A stretch of 64,000 nucleotides of DNA from Diploscapter coronatus (taxonomy: Eukaryota > Nematoda > Chromadorea > Rhabditida > Rhabditidae), in contig OZ038423.1 in NCBI GenBank assembly GCA_964036155.1, positions 79,499,249-79,563,248 on the forward strand, given 5' to 3'. This document shows, one piece after another, positions 37,433 through 49,794 of the stretch (its first letter is position 1; each line of letters starts with the position of its first letter). The notes under the pieces were generated by a model, which was not told where the DNA came from, did not search any database, and worked only from the letters and a program-made list of their open reading frames with translations. The translations under genes were made by a program, and so were the position numbers.

Positions 37433-38548
37433 AAGAAATTTCCTTCCTCAAAACTGGTTACTTTTTGTTTTCGAATTTCAAATTCTATCATGTTTTTCCT
37501 TGTTGAACACTCGTTTGTTATGACAGTTGTTAATGAATTTTTGATTTTTAAAATTGAACTTTTTTATTATTTTCAAGATCCGTTTGAATCGGACTGGATA
37601 TCTGAATTATTTTCAATTTTAAGTAATCAGTTGATATGAACTTGCTCATTGAATTTGAATGCCTTGTTCTCTTCCTTTCTTTATTTTACATATCGAGTTG
37701 CTTTTTTCTTTAGATAAAGCTAATTACAAATCCCTTTATGACCCTGGGATTCTGAAACTTTAAAATGAAGTCACCAGAATTTGTATAATCCAAGGCTTGC
37801 AAAACACTGGAAAGATTACTGAATTTTAAATTAACTTACAAGCCTGAAGAAATCTTGTCTTTTTCGATATCGGTATCACTATTTATCGCTTACTATTCTA
37901 TTTCCGAGAAATATGTTGTGACTGTGATCATTTTTGAACGGTATGTTAATTTCTTTAATTGCTCTATTTGCATATTAGTTTCAGTTTTCTGAAAAGATAA
38001 ATAAAAATTTTAACAGAATATTTTGAGCATTATTCGTATTTTATAGAGGTTCTACGACCTCTTTCAGTGCAATTATGCGCATTACGTTGTTAATTAAAAT
38101 TTTCATTCAACTTTAGACAAAATGTCGTCTGTTAGTATTAGAGCATTTTTTCCGTACACATTATTGATTTTCGACTCATGTGAGCGGTGACATTCATTAT
38201 TTTTATCTGCGACCTATTTTCCATTCATTCATTTTTGTTGATGACCTTGCAAATACAAAACAGTTTCATCGATCAACGATAAATCGCCACTCTGCAAAAT
38301 CATTACTTTCTTTTCTTCGGCTCAATTGCGAAATATTTTCAAATCGTTCTTCATTTTGATAACGATTTCCACTTGTTTCTTTTTACTTTACTTCCAACTT
38401 AATCCGGATTTTCATAACTTCGTATTTATACCCAAAAAGAAGCCTTTAACTTTCCCTGAATATCCTTTTAAAGCTTATCGAATTTTTACACGACTATCGC
38501 TGTAAATTTTCTCTAAGTCGACTTTTTTTCTTAAATTTTAACTTTCAG

Positions 38549-41500
38549 ATGAGCTCTGATGAATGTCAACCGACGACTTCGGGAGTTTCCGGTTCGGTCG
38601 ATTATCGGATGGAGATCCTTCGGCTTCTAGAAGTTCGCGATCAAAAACACGCCTTCATCGAGGGGATTTTCCGAAACTGTGGGTCTTATTTTTGTTTTTT
38701 TCTTCTTTAAAAATCTTGAAAAATGAATTTTCGGCTTTTTTAGTCGAAACTCTTCACTATCTCCTATATTTTTGAGAAAAAATCGATGAAAATAAAGGAG
38801 AAATTGTCTGTGTCAGAAATCATTTAAATATTTTTTTATTATTTTCTAAAAACTTAAAAAGGAAACAATTTTCAGACTCGAAAATGATCGACACCCTCTC
38901 GAAGACGCGAATTTCCCGGGTATCAAACAGGAGTTTCGACGAGACTGGCGGCGGCTCGGACGAGATACGGAAGCTGCGCGACGAGATCTCTGAGGTCTAC
39001 AAGAAGAAGTCCAAAAATGATCAGGTAACGAGTTTTTTTTAATTGAATCTTTTTTCTTTTATTTTACTCAACTTTTTCATGCCTAAAAATCGACTTTCAG
39101 GAACTCATCGATGCAAACCGACGGCTCGCTGAGTGCGAACGAAACTTGAACGCTATCACGGAGGAGTGAGTTTTTTTAATTAAATTTTTTTATCTATAGA
39201 ATTTGTCACACTTAAAAATCTAGATAAATCTTTTTTGTTGCTGAAATTCGAACATTTTCAGACGCGACAAACTCAAATCGGACCTCGACAAAATGTGCGC
39301 TCGGATCGCCCAACAGGAACTGCTGGTCAAGCAGACGCTGGACGACAACCAGAACATGCGCGATGAGATGATCGCCTTGAAGGTGCAGGGATTATTTGAA
39401 TTTTCGAATTTCGTTTTTGAGAAAAATCTTTTAACTTGTTTATTTACTGATTTCCTGCAGATTGCAATTTTTTAGAAGATCACTGCAATTTTACGGTTAC
39501 AATATTTTCAGACCACCTGTGACGCACTAACGAGAAGGAAAATGGAGTGGGAGGAGGAGCGAATCGCCTTACTCAACAAAATTCGCGAGCTCAACGAGAA
39601 GTACGCCGAGTTTTTCAACCGGGAGGTAGCATTTTCATTTTTTTCTTGAATTTTGAAAATTTCACCATCCATTTTTTGCAAAATCTAGTTTTAATAGTGA
39701 AGAAAAACTGCGCGAACTTTCTTAGAATCCCCTATTATTTCATTTTATTTTTAGGTCATAAAATCGGATATATGAACTCCTTTTTGTACGTGTCAAACTT
39801 GATCTCCAGGAAAGCATTTTCTCCGCGCAAATTTTATTAGTTACTAAAAATTAGAATTATGAGTTATGAGTTTTCTTATTTCTATTTTTTACCTTCAGGT
39901 TGATGACCAAGAAGAGCGACGGCGAATGAAAATCCAGGAGGAAATCACGAAGGCTATTCAGGACACGTCGAGGGACGAACGAACGTAGGATATTTTTTAA
40001 TTTTCTATTTTAATAACTTGATTTATAATAAATCTTTTATTAAATTGAAAACTTCAAGAAAGGATTTTTCGAATCACTAAGTCTTATTTAATGTTCAAAA
40101 AGAACTTTCTTTTGAGCTAAACAAGGCTTATAGTAAGCCGTATTTACCTATTTTCTTTCTAAATGCTCTTTCCAGAAACTCCCTACTTCAGCAGCAAGAG
40201 AATATTCCAATTGGAGACGTACTTCTAGGCGATGTAGTTCCTTCGCAAGCTCTCGCCAAATTCGTGGGTTTTTAATTTCAAGATTAACAAAAATGATATT
40301 TCTTTTCAATGAAATTTTTTCAAATATATTATAACTTTGGAACAAAAATCTCGCAGACTCGGAACTCAAACAGTCCCATCTTTCTTTTCCAGTATCTTTT
40401 AAATTTTTTCTTCAAATATTGATTGGTAAAAATGGAAAAAAATTCAGGACTCGAATGACGGAGAAGTCAATGACGTTCTATGGTTGAGCGGAGAAACGTT
40501 CGCGAGTGCTGGTTCAGACCGAAGAATCCGAATTTGGCGCATCGACTCCCAGGGCAGATATCAGAAATTGTGAGAGTTTTTCTTCTAAAATAACAAAACT
40601 GCAAATTTAACACATTTCCCCATTACTAAACTTCATCATTTCAATTTTTCCCCGCTATTTAAAGAAAAATGCTATCGTTTTTCATTTCTAAATCTAAACT
40701 TCGAAACTTTCCTTCTTTTATAAATGAAAGAAGAATTTGACAATAACAAAAAAACATCAGCAAGATTTTAGATTTTTCATAAGGGAGTGAATTTGCGAAA
40801 GTTTTGAATTAAAAAAATCCAGATGTTCTCTCTCTGGAGCGAATCAGGCAGTGACCAGACTAGACTACGACAAGGACAAGCACGTTCTTTTGGGCTCTAG
40901 CAACGACAACATGTGCCGCCTCTGGAATGTCGATAATCAGCGGCTTTTGGTGAGATTTTTCAAATCCTTACTTCTTTATCTTAGAGGATTTTAGTTTTTT
41001 CCCCCTTCACTTGCACTTTTCTTTATATTAATAGGTGAACATTTGATTTTTATAAGGAAAGCTTTGAAACATACGAAAGAAATTGAACTAGTTGTGAAAA
41101 CTACCTTGATTTGTTTGGATTTGGGCTTCATATCGTAAGCTTAAAAGTCGATTTTCATGAAGAAAATGTTTGCAAAATTTGGGGCCTCCTGTACTATGTA
41201 CCGCCGGAACATCAACACTGCCTGTAAAGACACCGGTCTCTTTTTCTCATTTCTCCCTTTTGCCCCCATTCTCTCACCCTAAAATCACGGTGTCTATAAT
41301 ACAGACGGGGTGTCGAGTATACCGGCGGTGTATAATACAGCAAGCCCGAAAATTGATCTTTTCTGAAAAAAAAATATGTTATTTTGAGACGACGCTATCC
41401 GGCCACACGGACAAGGTCTCGTGCGCGCGCTATCATCAGAGCCACAACATCGTCAGCGGCTCGTACGACCGATGCATCAAACTATGGGATATTCACAATC

Positions 41501-42629
41501 AGAGATGTGAGGGTTTTTTCCAATTTTATAAAGAAAAAAACCAAACGTCCCGGTTTTTGAAAAACAAGTCGATTCTTTCAAAGTCAACCTTGCGTTATTA
41601 CTTATTCCGAAAAAGATGGGGGGTCATGAAAATTTGAACATTGTGATTTCACATTCTATTAGTTTTATTTTTTCTAAATTTAATTTAATTCCACAGAACC
41701 ATGAAGATATGAAAATTATAAACAAAATTTTTTTTTAAATAATTAAAACTAATAGAAATTTTCAGGCACGAAATCCTACTTTCCCGGCTCTATAGTCCTG
41801 GACATAATCGGTCGACAGTCGCTGGGCGGCGCCGCGTTCATCTCGGCCCATTTCGACAAGAAGATTCGCTTTTGGGACGGAAGAAATTCGGTACGATTTT
41901 TCTTGATATCCAAACCATTTTATCTTCCTATATTTCAACATGAATTTCAACAATTCCAGGAACCATTCAAAATCGTCGAAATGAGTGGGAAGGTAACTTC
42001 GTTGGCGCTATCCGAAGATGGACTTCAACTCTTGGCTTCTACTCGTGATGATACTTTGTCGCTGATCGATATCCGCAACTATCACATTCTTCACATTTAC
42101 AGGTAATTAATTAGTTAATTATCCTCATTATATCTAACTAACCACTTAATTACCCCAATTATTTTCAGTGCAGAGCAATACCGAACGAGCGGCGACCTGG
42201 CGAGATGCGTAATTTCACCTGGACAGGACTATGTGGCTGCAGGGTAATTACTCGTCAATTAGCCTAATTGTCTTTGGTTAATTGACCAATTAAATGGATA
42301 ATTATTGCGCTAATTAAGGTCCGCCGATGGTCATGTTTACGTTTGGAATTCGCAAACCACTCGACTTGAGAAGATCTTGGCGAGAGGCGGGCATGAGTAA
42401 GTTTCCCTATGTTTCAGATAAAATACCGGAAGCTCTTTTGATTATCATCAAATAAAAGTTGGTAGAGAACTTGAACAAATTGTTGGACGAAAGCGACAAT
42501 CTTAGACAAGATGGTATTTTTAAATTCACGAAAAATTTCAGGTCCGCCGTGCTATGTCTATCGTGGTGTCCCACCGGAGTTGGCTTACTGAGTGGTGACA
42601 AAATTAGGCGCGTCTGTTATTGGCACTAA
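38549..42629 (+). CDS. atg-16: Autophagy protein ATG16 (coiled coil + WD40)
   Basis: Part of the ATG12-ATG5-ATG16 complex that directs LC3/Atg8 lipidation to phagophore membranes. Exons: 38549-38678, 38876-39024, 39101-39165, 39262-39382, 39512-39625, 39899-39984, 40176-40263, 40448-40569, 40823-40949, 41389-41506, 41766-41890, 41960-42102, 42169-42243, 42319-42396, 42542-42629; 542 aa, near the size of worm ATG16 proteins. The N-terminal [20 protein letters not shown] fits the ATG5-binding helix. Residues ~70-225 form a charged coiled coil. From ~255 the WD40 propeller follows: [85 protein letters not shown], ending RRVCYWH. The acceptor tttcag is joined directly to the ATG, suggesting SL trans-splicing. 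Confidence 0.95.
41187..41345. repeat. Palindromic repeat in ATG16 intron 9
   Basis: Left arm includes GTACCGCCGGAACATC and AAAGACACCG; the right arm has the inverses CGGTGTCTATAATACAG and ACCGGCGGTGTATAATACAG. Pyrimidine-rich centre, non-coding. Confidence 0.6.
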
Positions 42630-43506
42630 CCAGGGATGTTTCCGCAATTTCGATAGGCAACAATTTTTCGACTCCCGAAAATTTCTTTTTGTTGGAAAAT
42701 TTGGCTGTGAAAGATCATTTTCTATTCTTATATTTTCTCTAAAATGATATAATTTAACATTGCAAAATCACGTTTTCTCTGAACATATTTTTTGAAGAAA
42801 AATCTCGAAATTACACGCATTTTATCCTTTTGTTGATATCTGAGAATTTAGTCGAATGTTACATATGAAAATCATTCATTTTTCTAAAAAAAAATTTTGA
42901 CGATGTAAATTTCCTAATTCAGTTAGCATGACATATAAATTGTTTTCAATTTCAGCAATTTATTCGATAATTCAATTTCAAACATAAACAGAAAGTGCAG
43001 TTATAACTTCAAATATACTATGTAAAACCAGAATATTCTTTATTAAAAAAATGCCGCACATTGCAAGAATTACGAATTCTGTAAAGCTGCGGGGTGGTTT
43101 TCATCGGGATAAAATAAAGATCAAGTGGAAAACATGCCCTGATGCTAATCGGCGGATTGGGAAACCTGCTCGAATGATAATCAAATGAGAGGATGGCCTA
43201 ATTTGATGGTGGAAATGCATAATAATAATAATCAGATGGTGATTGAAAAGATGGACTAAAACAGGTTTTTGAATGGCTTTCACAATTGATTTTATGTATT
43301 ACATTCTTCATGTTCATTAAATTTATGATTTTTTATCGAATTTCATACCGTTTTATATCATATCAAGAAGGCTAGGAATATTCTTGCATACAATTTATAA
43401 ATATAAAACTGGAATCCAAGAATTGATTTAACTTGTCTTTCTATTTCCTGAGATATCACGCTGAAGAGATTATCTCAACTTAAATTGGGGTTTCTTGACT
43501 TCTTCA
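42630..43506. other. Convergent spacer after ATG16
   Basis: AT-rich 3' flanks, with CAT/ATT-rich low-complexity sequence around 43190-43250. No gene is seen. Confidence 0.5.
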
Positions 43507-44832
43507 TCAAGGTTCATCGAGCACTCTGAGTTCCTCCATGGCCATCATTTTGAGGCGTTTCGGGACGAGCTTCAAAAATTAATATCTTAAAAATCCTTTT
43601 CTTTCTTTCCCATTTTCTCTAAACTCACTTTTTATACTATTTCTGTTTTGAGAATTTTATTTACCTTCAACAGCGAATCGTCGATTTTCTCCTGGCTGAG
43701 CCTCACCGACACTTCATTCGCGAAAGTGATCATCAACGCGACGGAAGCCGACGGAGTGCGGTTGTAGCGCTTCTACAGCTTTTGGGCTGCCTAAAATATT
43801 CACAAAATTAATGAAGATCAGTGTTTTTAGAAAAAATTTTGCGTGAAGATCAACTTCCTTCTTGAGAAAATACACCTTTATGCGAAACTTTCGGAAAAGC
43901 GATGAAGATCATTATTGTGCTAAATTCATACTACCCTTAAAAAGTTGCAGCAAAATGAGAATTCAAAAAGTTATTCAGACGTCATCATCATCAAAAATAA
44001 CGATGAATTTTTGGGAGATAGTGAGTCTTCATATTTACCAGACCTATCTCTGGCATATGATTTTTCATCTGCGCAATGCTATGCTATTCATGAATAGACA
44101 GACGTTGGCATTTTAATTTCTATACAGTATACCTGAAAATTCGAGTACATGCGATAGCGAGAATGACGCCGTCGCTCGGATCGAACTTCTTGACGAGTTG
44201 GAAGAACGTCAACTTCACCGGAATGATATTATTCCACGTGGTATTGTCCTTTTTCAGCACGACGTCGGAACTCTGCTAAATTTAAGGCGCTCTTTTAAAA
44301 GAATTATCGATTTTGTTCTATCAAAAAATCATACAATGCAATATTTACATGGTTCAAGATCACTGAGATCGCATCTATTGTACGCGAAAACCTTCATTTC
44401 ATTCAGAAAACTACGGCGCAATTTTACGATGTGCAAATATTTTGAGAAGCTTGAAAAGCGAGTTTCTTCAAAAATTTAGATTTTTCTTAAAAGGCGATTT
44501 TATGGATTTTTAACATTTTACATTCATATGATCCCTTATGAGGTAGTGCTTCTCCACCGAAGCGTTTGACAGTAGAACTGAGATGAGCACCTAAATTCTT
44601 TCTTTTTACTCTCTCATCGTATGTTTAAAGATAGCTTCTAAAAATCGTCTAGTATATTTTTCTTTATCTCACTTGCGGTCCATTGGTAGAGTTGGTCGTG
44701 TAGTTGTGCCAGATGTATTCGGATCCGCGAAATACCGCTTCCGCATTGTATTTTCTGAAAGAAAATTGTTGCATGGAATTGTCGCCTGACTTACATCGAA
44801 AGGCATAGCAGTGTCCAGTATATATAGCGCAT
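43507..44832 (-). CDS. Small secreted protein, unknown family (model with a phase conflict)
   Basis: Not recognised. Exons (minus order): 44832-44795, 44754-44673, 44590-44522, 44275-44133, 43772-43665, 43569-43507. The first four join in phase: a short hydrophobic leader (MRYIYWTLLCLS), then YNAEAVFRGSEYIWHNYTTN, VLISVLLSNASVEKHYLIRD and IIPVKLTFFQLVKKFDPSDG. Several N-glycosylation sequons (NYT, NST, NAS, NTT) fit a secreted or luminal protein. The last two exons (YNRTPSASVALMITFANEVS, then LVPKRLKMMAMEELRVLDEP and stop) are in phase with each other and have strong codon bias. However, exon 4 ends in phase 2 while exon 5 is open only in phase 0. Either an exon or donor was missed, or the gene is decaying. 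Confidence 0.5.
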
Positions 44833-47151
44833 TGAAATCCGCACTCAGAAAAATGCGGTAATGACGAAGAATCAAATGTATTCAAATTTTATTCGACCTT
44901 CGATTTTTGAAACAGGATTTTTCGATCATTTTTCTGTCATGAAACATCTTGACCAATAAAAATGCATAAGTGACGCAAAAATGTCGCCTTTAAAGGTTAC
45001 AGAGTCACAGTAGCTCATACTATTCGACGAACTTTGACTGACTTATTTGAAGATCGGACTTTTTAGGTAGAAAAATTAGGTTCATTAATTTGGGGACAAT
45101 ATATAGTTGCTATTCATTTTAGGCAAATTCGGCTAAGTAACTAAATATGCCTCGTTTTATTTCAGTTTAATTACTCTGCATCTCTAGCCTATCCCATGTT
45201 TAAACATGGGAGGAGGTAGAGTAAACATATTCCATGAATGGGCGTGTCAACACGCCGTCATTGACTCATTACGTAGCGAGGAATGCGCATTCGTCTAACT
45301 CGGTTTCGATCTAAAACATGTGAAATGAGAAATGGGAGAAATTTGGAGTGAAGAGAAAGTTTGTCTCGGAAACGCGCGTAGTCAGTCGATATACAATTAG
45401 AAGAAAGGTGTACTTCAGCATTCATAAATTGATTCTTACATCAGATTTTGCCTTATTTATTTGAGTCTCACAAGATATGATTATGAATATTAGCTTTATT
45501 TAATGAATCAGTTAGAATTTCAGATTTATTTCATTTTTAGAATTCTACTTCTTCAATTTTTCTTAATTAGAATCGATTTATTCGAGATTAGGTATCAAAG
45601 ATTTGGGACTTCCATATAAAAAAATCGAGTATTTTCAAATTTCATTTCTTTTATGTTTTCCAATCGTTTTCAATTAAGGTTGATGCAAGTGAAGATATAT
45701 TGAAGATTTAGGACTTCCATATAAAAAATTTAGGGTAACTCTGAATTATAGAAAGTGTTCAGGTTTGTCAACCTTCACCTAAACTTTGGTTTGATCCTGT
45801 TAACCCTCGAGAATTTGATTGTTTAAGTATTTTGTACTTTGATTTTCTAATTCTTTTCTCGGTGATGGTAGTGATAAGTCAGAGAAATTAGCCAATTTGT
45901 ATCAATGAAATCGACTAAATTTGACATGACCTCCTCGGCATCTCTAGCCGCGAATTTCATGTCTAGAATCCAGAGAAAATTATACTTTAAGTGTGTTAAT
46001 TTAAAATTTATGCGTCTTTCAAAGACGTGACTTGTCATAGCGCTAATTTAACGATTTCCTTTCACTTGTTAAACTATTTTCAATTAAGGAATCAATTCTG
46101 TGTGTAGATTCGTTTTTATTCTTTGAAAATTTGGTAATTTAAACTTGGGACAGAAATCATAATTTTATAAATAGGTGAATATAAAATTGGCATGAAAATT
46201 CAAATTTTAAAATGGTAAGATTCAAATTTGGCACGAAAGTTATGATTTTTCTTCACATTGACACTTCTGGGAAGTTTTTATTTTATCAGTCAATTTTTGG
46301 GACAAGAATGACTGATGAGATAGGGAAAATTGATAAAAATTGTTAATTGTTGATCGAAATCGCCACTTTTTCGACTTTCTGAAACGTGATCGATTTTTCG
46401 GTACTTTGTCGTCAAATTTATTAATTTCACAGAAACTTCGGAAAATTCTGCATTTTTCTTGTTAAACTGATTACTTTTCTAGAGTTTTGCAATTTTTGCA
46501 TCAAAGTTCGCAAATTTATATCGTAGTGCACACTTTTATCTTATCTTATCACTGTTCAATTCGATAAATAGCTGATCTTCGTCAGACATTTTGTGCTTTC
46601 CTATCCTATAGTGAGTGGAGACTAAAAACCGTTGAGATATGCTATATTTAAGGCCACGATCTTCATCGTATATAAATGCTAATAATTGCTTGAAATACTT
46701 CATTTCATACTCAAAACTTGATCTTCGTCAAAAATTTAACATTTTATTGGGCTATCATTAAATATAAAGTCGTCTAAGGTATTTACTTTAGTTTCATATT
46801 CTAGACCTCGATCTTCATTTAACAATTTAATCTATGGTTCTCATCTTTTCTCCTAATTCATCGATAAATGCGCTCATTTCTCCTCAAGTATCACTTTTTA
46901 CCTGTTTTCAACGTTTTCTCTCAATCAACGCGAACATTTTCGTCTCCCGTAAATTCCCGTCGTACCATTTTCGACTTGTTGGTACACGATTTTAGTATTT
47001 TCAATTTTTCTAGTTTTTCTCATAACCATTTTTATTTAAACCATTTCCACCTACGCTATCCTGTTCAAAATAAAATTTTCTGACCTAGAATATCGTAATA
47101 ATACATATTTCAGGCTTATTTATCGTGATTTTTAAAATTTTATACTCTTAG
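44833..47151. other. Divergent spacer with short palindromes and a recurrent motif
   Basis: AT-rich. Contains the perfect palindrome CCCATGTTTAAACATGGG at 45192-45209, a GGCGTG..CACGCC hairpin at 45241-45256, a ~28-bp direct repeat (45597-45624 and 45703-45730) and four GATCTTC-type motifs at 46575-46815. No gene is seen. Confidence 0.5.
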
Positions 47152-48875
47152 ATGTACAATGAGTTTACGCTAAGGATATCAATATTATCTCTAATTTTAT
47201 TGGTTATTTTTATCGACTATTCTAAATCTACGGTTTTCGATGACATAGACGTAGAGGAAGAGGGACAGGTATTAAATTAAAATAATCAAATTTAAAGATC
47301 ACAATTATTTTAAGTCCATGACTTGATAATTAAACTTGTGCTAAAAATGTATGCAATTATAACTTCAGAGTTTAAATACAAGGGTCAAAAGACATATGAA
47401 AGAATTGCATCATCGTCATCGACATCATAAACGAAGAGATTTGAATTTAACTAGTCCAAGTTCAAATTTAAATTCATCCATTCCCACCCCAGCTCCGATT
47501 TCGAAAAGACCTCAGAGATTAGTGTGAGTTTTTTTTAATTAAATAATCCTAAATTTAAAAATATAGGCATATAAATTTTAGATCATAGATTTATTATTTT
47601 TAGACATGTATGTATAAATAATAATCTGAAGTATAAAATAATTTAGATCAAACTCTTAAGATTTAATATTTTTAAATATCCATCTTCAGATGCATAAACG
47701 GGGAGTTTATCAACGGACAATGTGAATGCGATTTAGATTTTGTCGGAAGGCATTGCGAGAAAGAAAAGCATTGCAATAGTTATAGACGGTATAAGAATGG
47801 AACGTAAGATTTAAAAAAAAAAAAAGTTTATGCTCAATACAATTTATATTTAGCTGCGTAGAGTGTAAGGAGGGCTGGTCTGGGGACTATTGTGAGAATA
47901 TCATCTGCAAAAATGGAGAACCGACTAGAGTTAGTTTAAAACTTATTGTTAGTATCTTAAGGCCTCTTGTATTCCATACCCACTTTGCTTTTTTCCCTAC
48001 CTCCCTTCTCTACTCTCCTCAAAAAGCGGCTGTGGAATACAAAAGGCCCATTTTGAATACTAAATTATAGTACTCCATAAAATGCAAGTGTAGTAAGCCG
48101 TTTTCCGGCGAGCATTGTGACAAACTAGACACGAAGGACGTTTACCTGATGTATAATATGAAGGTAAGTCTATTAGCGAATTACTTAGTTTTTTTTAGTT
48201 TATAAAAAATAATCTCCGATTTTTACTACATCTAAGAATTATCATCCCCTATGATAAAGAATAGCCATAAAATCATCTGAAATGAATTTTAGGCATTTTT
48301 AATGGGACCCTTTGGTGCGCTAATTCTCATACCCATGTGTGCCCTGTATTTTGGATGCGAAAGATGTGCCAAACAACGCCAGGTAAAAACTCTTAAACAT
48401 CGATTTTTGAAGAATTTCCCAAAACCACTCTTGCCACTAACGCACTTAGAAATTGTGAGTCATGAATGTTCACTAAAATTAGTAAAATAGAAAAATGACA
48501 AGTGCAGATGAATAACTATTACGCAGGAGTTACGAAAATTAAAAAAATGAAGTTCAAAAAGCATATTTTTAATTTTCGTCAAAGATTATAACCTGGGAAA
48601 AATAATTGAAAAATTTCAATTTTCCAGACTCGGTGTGAAAAAATCAACTTATGATCCAGAAAATAATGAATTTAAAACATTTTTAGAAGAAACGAGTTGA
48701 AGAAACATGGAGCATGTTGGATATCAAGGTTACGGAACACGCTCTAACCACGCTTCTCGAAGATACCAAGAAAAAGGCGAAACCTGAGAAAACTGATTCT
48801 CAAGATTCCGGTCGGAACGGGTCAAAATCGGTTAAATCATTGTTGATGTCCTAATGTCATCAACGCTCTGCTAAA
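47152..48875 (+). CDS. EGF-repeat single-pass membrane protein
   Basis: Not matched to a named family. Exons: 47152-47268, 47369-47523, 47690-47803, 47854-47929, 48071-48163, 48293-48382, 48687-48875; 277 aa. Order: signal peptide (residues ~8-25, ISILSLILLVIFIDY); an acidic then His/Arg-rich, Ser/Thr/Pro-rich stretch; three EGF-type cysteine modules (INGQCECDLDFVGRHC, CVECKEGWSGDYC, IKCKCSKPFSGEHC); a transmembrane helix (FLMGPFGALILIPMCALYFG); and a charged cytosolic tail of about 70 residues. The KRHMKE-HHRHRHHKRR stretch could hold a furin-type cleavage site. The ATG is directly preceded by a splice acceptor (cttag). The stop lies inside a small hairpin repeat (48866-48950). A surface or adhesion role is inference. 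Confidence 0.8.
47960..48052. repeat. Palindromic repeat, family H (EGF-gene intron 4)
   Basis: Arms GGCCTCTTGTATTCCATA and TGTGGAATACAAAAGGCC surround a pyrimidine-rich centre. A related palindrome lies at about 53690-53800 in the NDUFS2 gene. Confidence 0.55.
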
Positions 48876-49794
48876 TACCCTTTACTGAAGCATGCACTGT
48901 TGCTAAATGTTAATAGCGTTCACCCTAGCATTTAGCACTTGAGCATATTTCACATGCAAAGGCTAGTTGCAAGTAATTTCTTTTTCTAAATTCAAATATC
49001 TTGTGCCGTACCCCCAGCCTGTTTTCTCCTCTATGCTTTATCATACGCCGAGATTCAGACTTCAAAAATTATAAACTCTGCTTATTCTTTCATTGAAAAT
49101 CCTCACATTTTTTGCAAAGACAGGCCATGCCTCTTTTTATTTTAAGCCCCGCCCCTCGCAAATCTGCGCTCAAATATTATGTTTGTACGAATTCAGGTAT
49201 TTTCCACGCATTTGTCGCTCAACTAAGTGCCAAAACGAAGCTTTAATTTGTCTATCTTAGACATTTGAAGAAGATTTTCGGGATTTCTTGTATCCGATTT
49301 AAATAGCATCTTCAAGCGTTCTTCATATTTGACTTTCATAAACAATGCCTCATATATTTGGACTATCTTCTATTTTCTGAAGCCCATATTTATTTGATCT
49401 ATCCAAGATTTTATAAATCTAGGATATTTTTAGGTTCTTTATTTGTATATTTTTAGAAATGAATGAATTTTTCAAAAACCTTTATTCCTCTACAATAAAC
49501 GACAAAAAACGACATAATTTCTTGAGCTCTACTAGGCTTCTACCATTACAAAAAATCTCGCTGGTTTTTACATATTTGTCTTAGAAATCTATAAACAAAA
49601 AATCGAAGTTTTCCTTGTGGTGGTACGCAGAATTTTTACTCTCATCGAAAAAGACTCATTCTTACTTTACTTTAAAAAAAGGTTTCTCACCGAGAGAAAA
49701 AATTCCCTTATAAAATTCCAGGTACCAGGAAAAAACGTTCATGTTTTCTTGAAAAATAAAAAGAAAAAAGAAATACCGTCCCTCTCAAAAACGT
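48876..49794. other. Convergent spacer (EGF protein / NDUFS2)
   Basis: 3' flanks of two convergent genes. A hairpin repeat at 48866-48950 overlaps the upstream stop codon. No gene is seen. Confidence 0.5.

Larger units (their letters stand above)
36308..38548. other. Divergent spacer between SDR and ATG16 genes
   Basis: AT-rich 2.2 kb. It has nested palindromes at 36390-36490 built on TTGTTCAACAAAA, a tandem 'gtctagccagaaga' at about 36580-36610, and a small WD-repeat-like coding fragment at about 37243-37432. Otherwise I see nothing. Confidence 0.5.
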
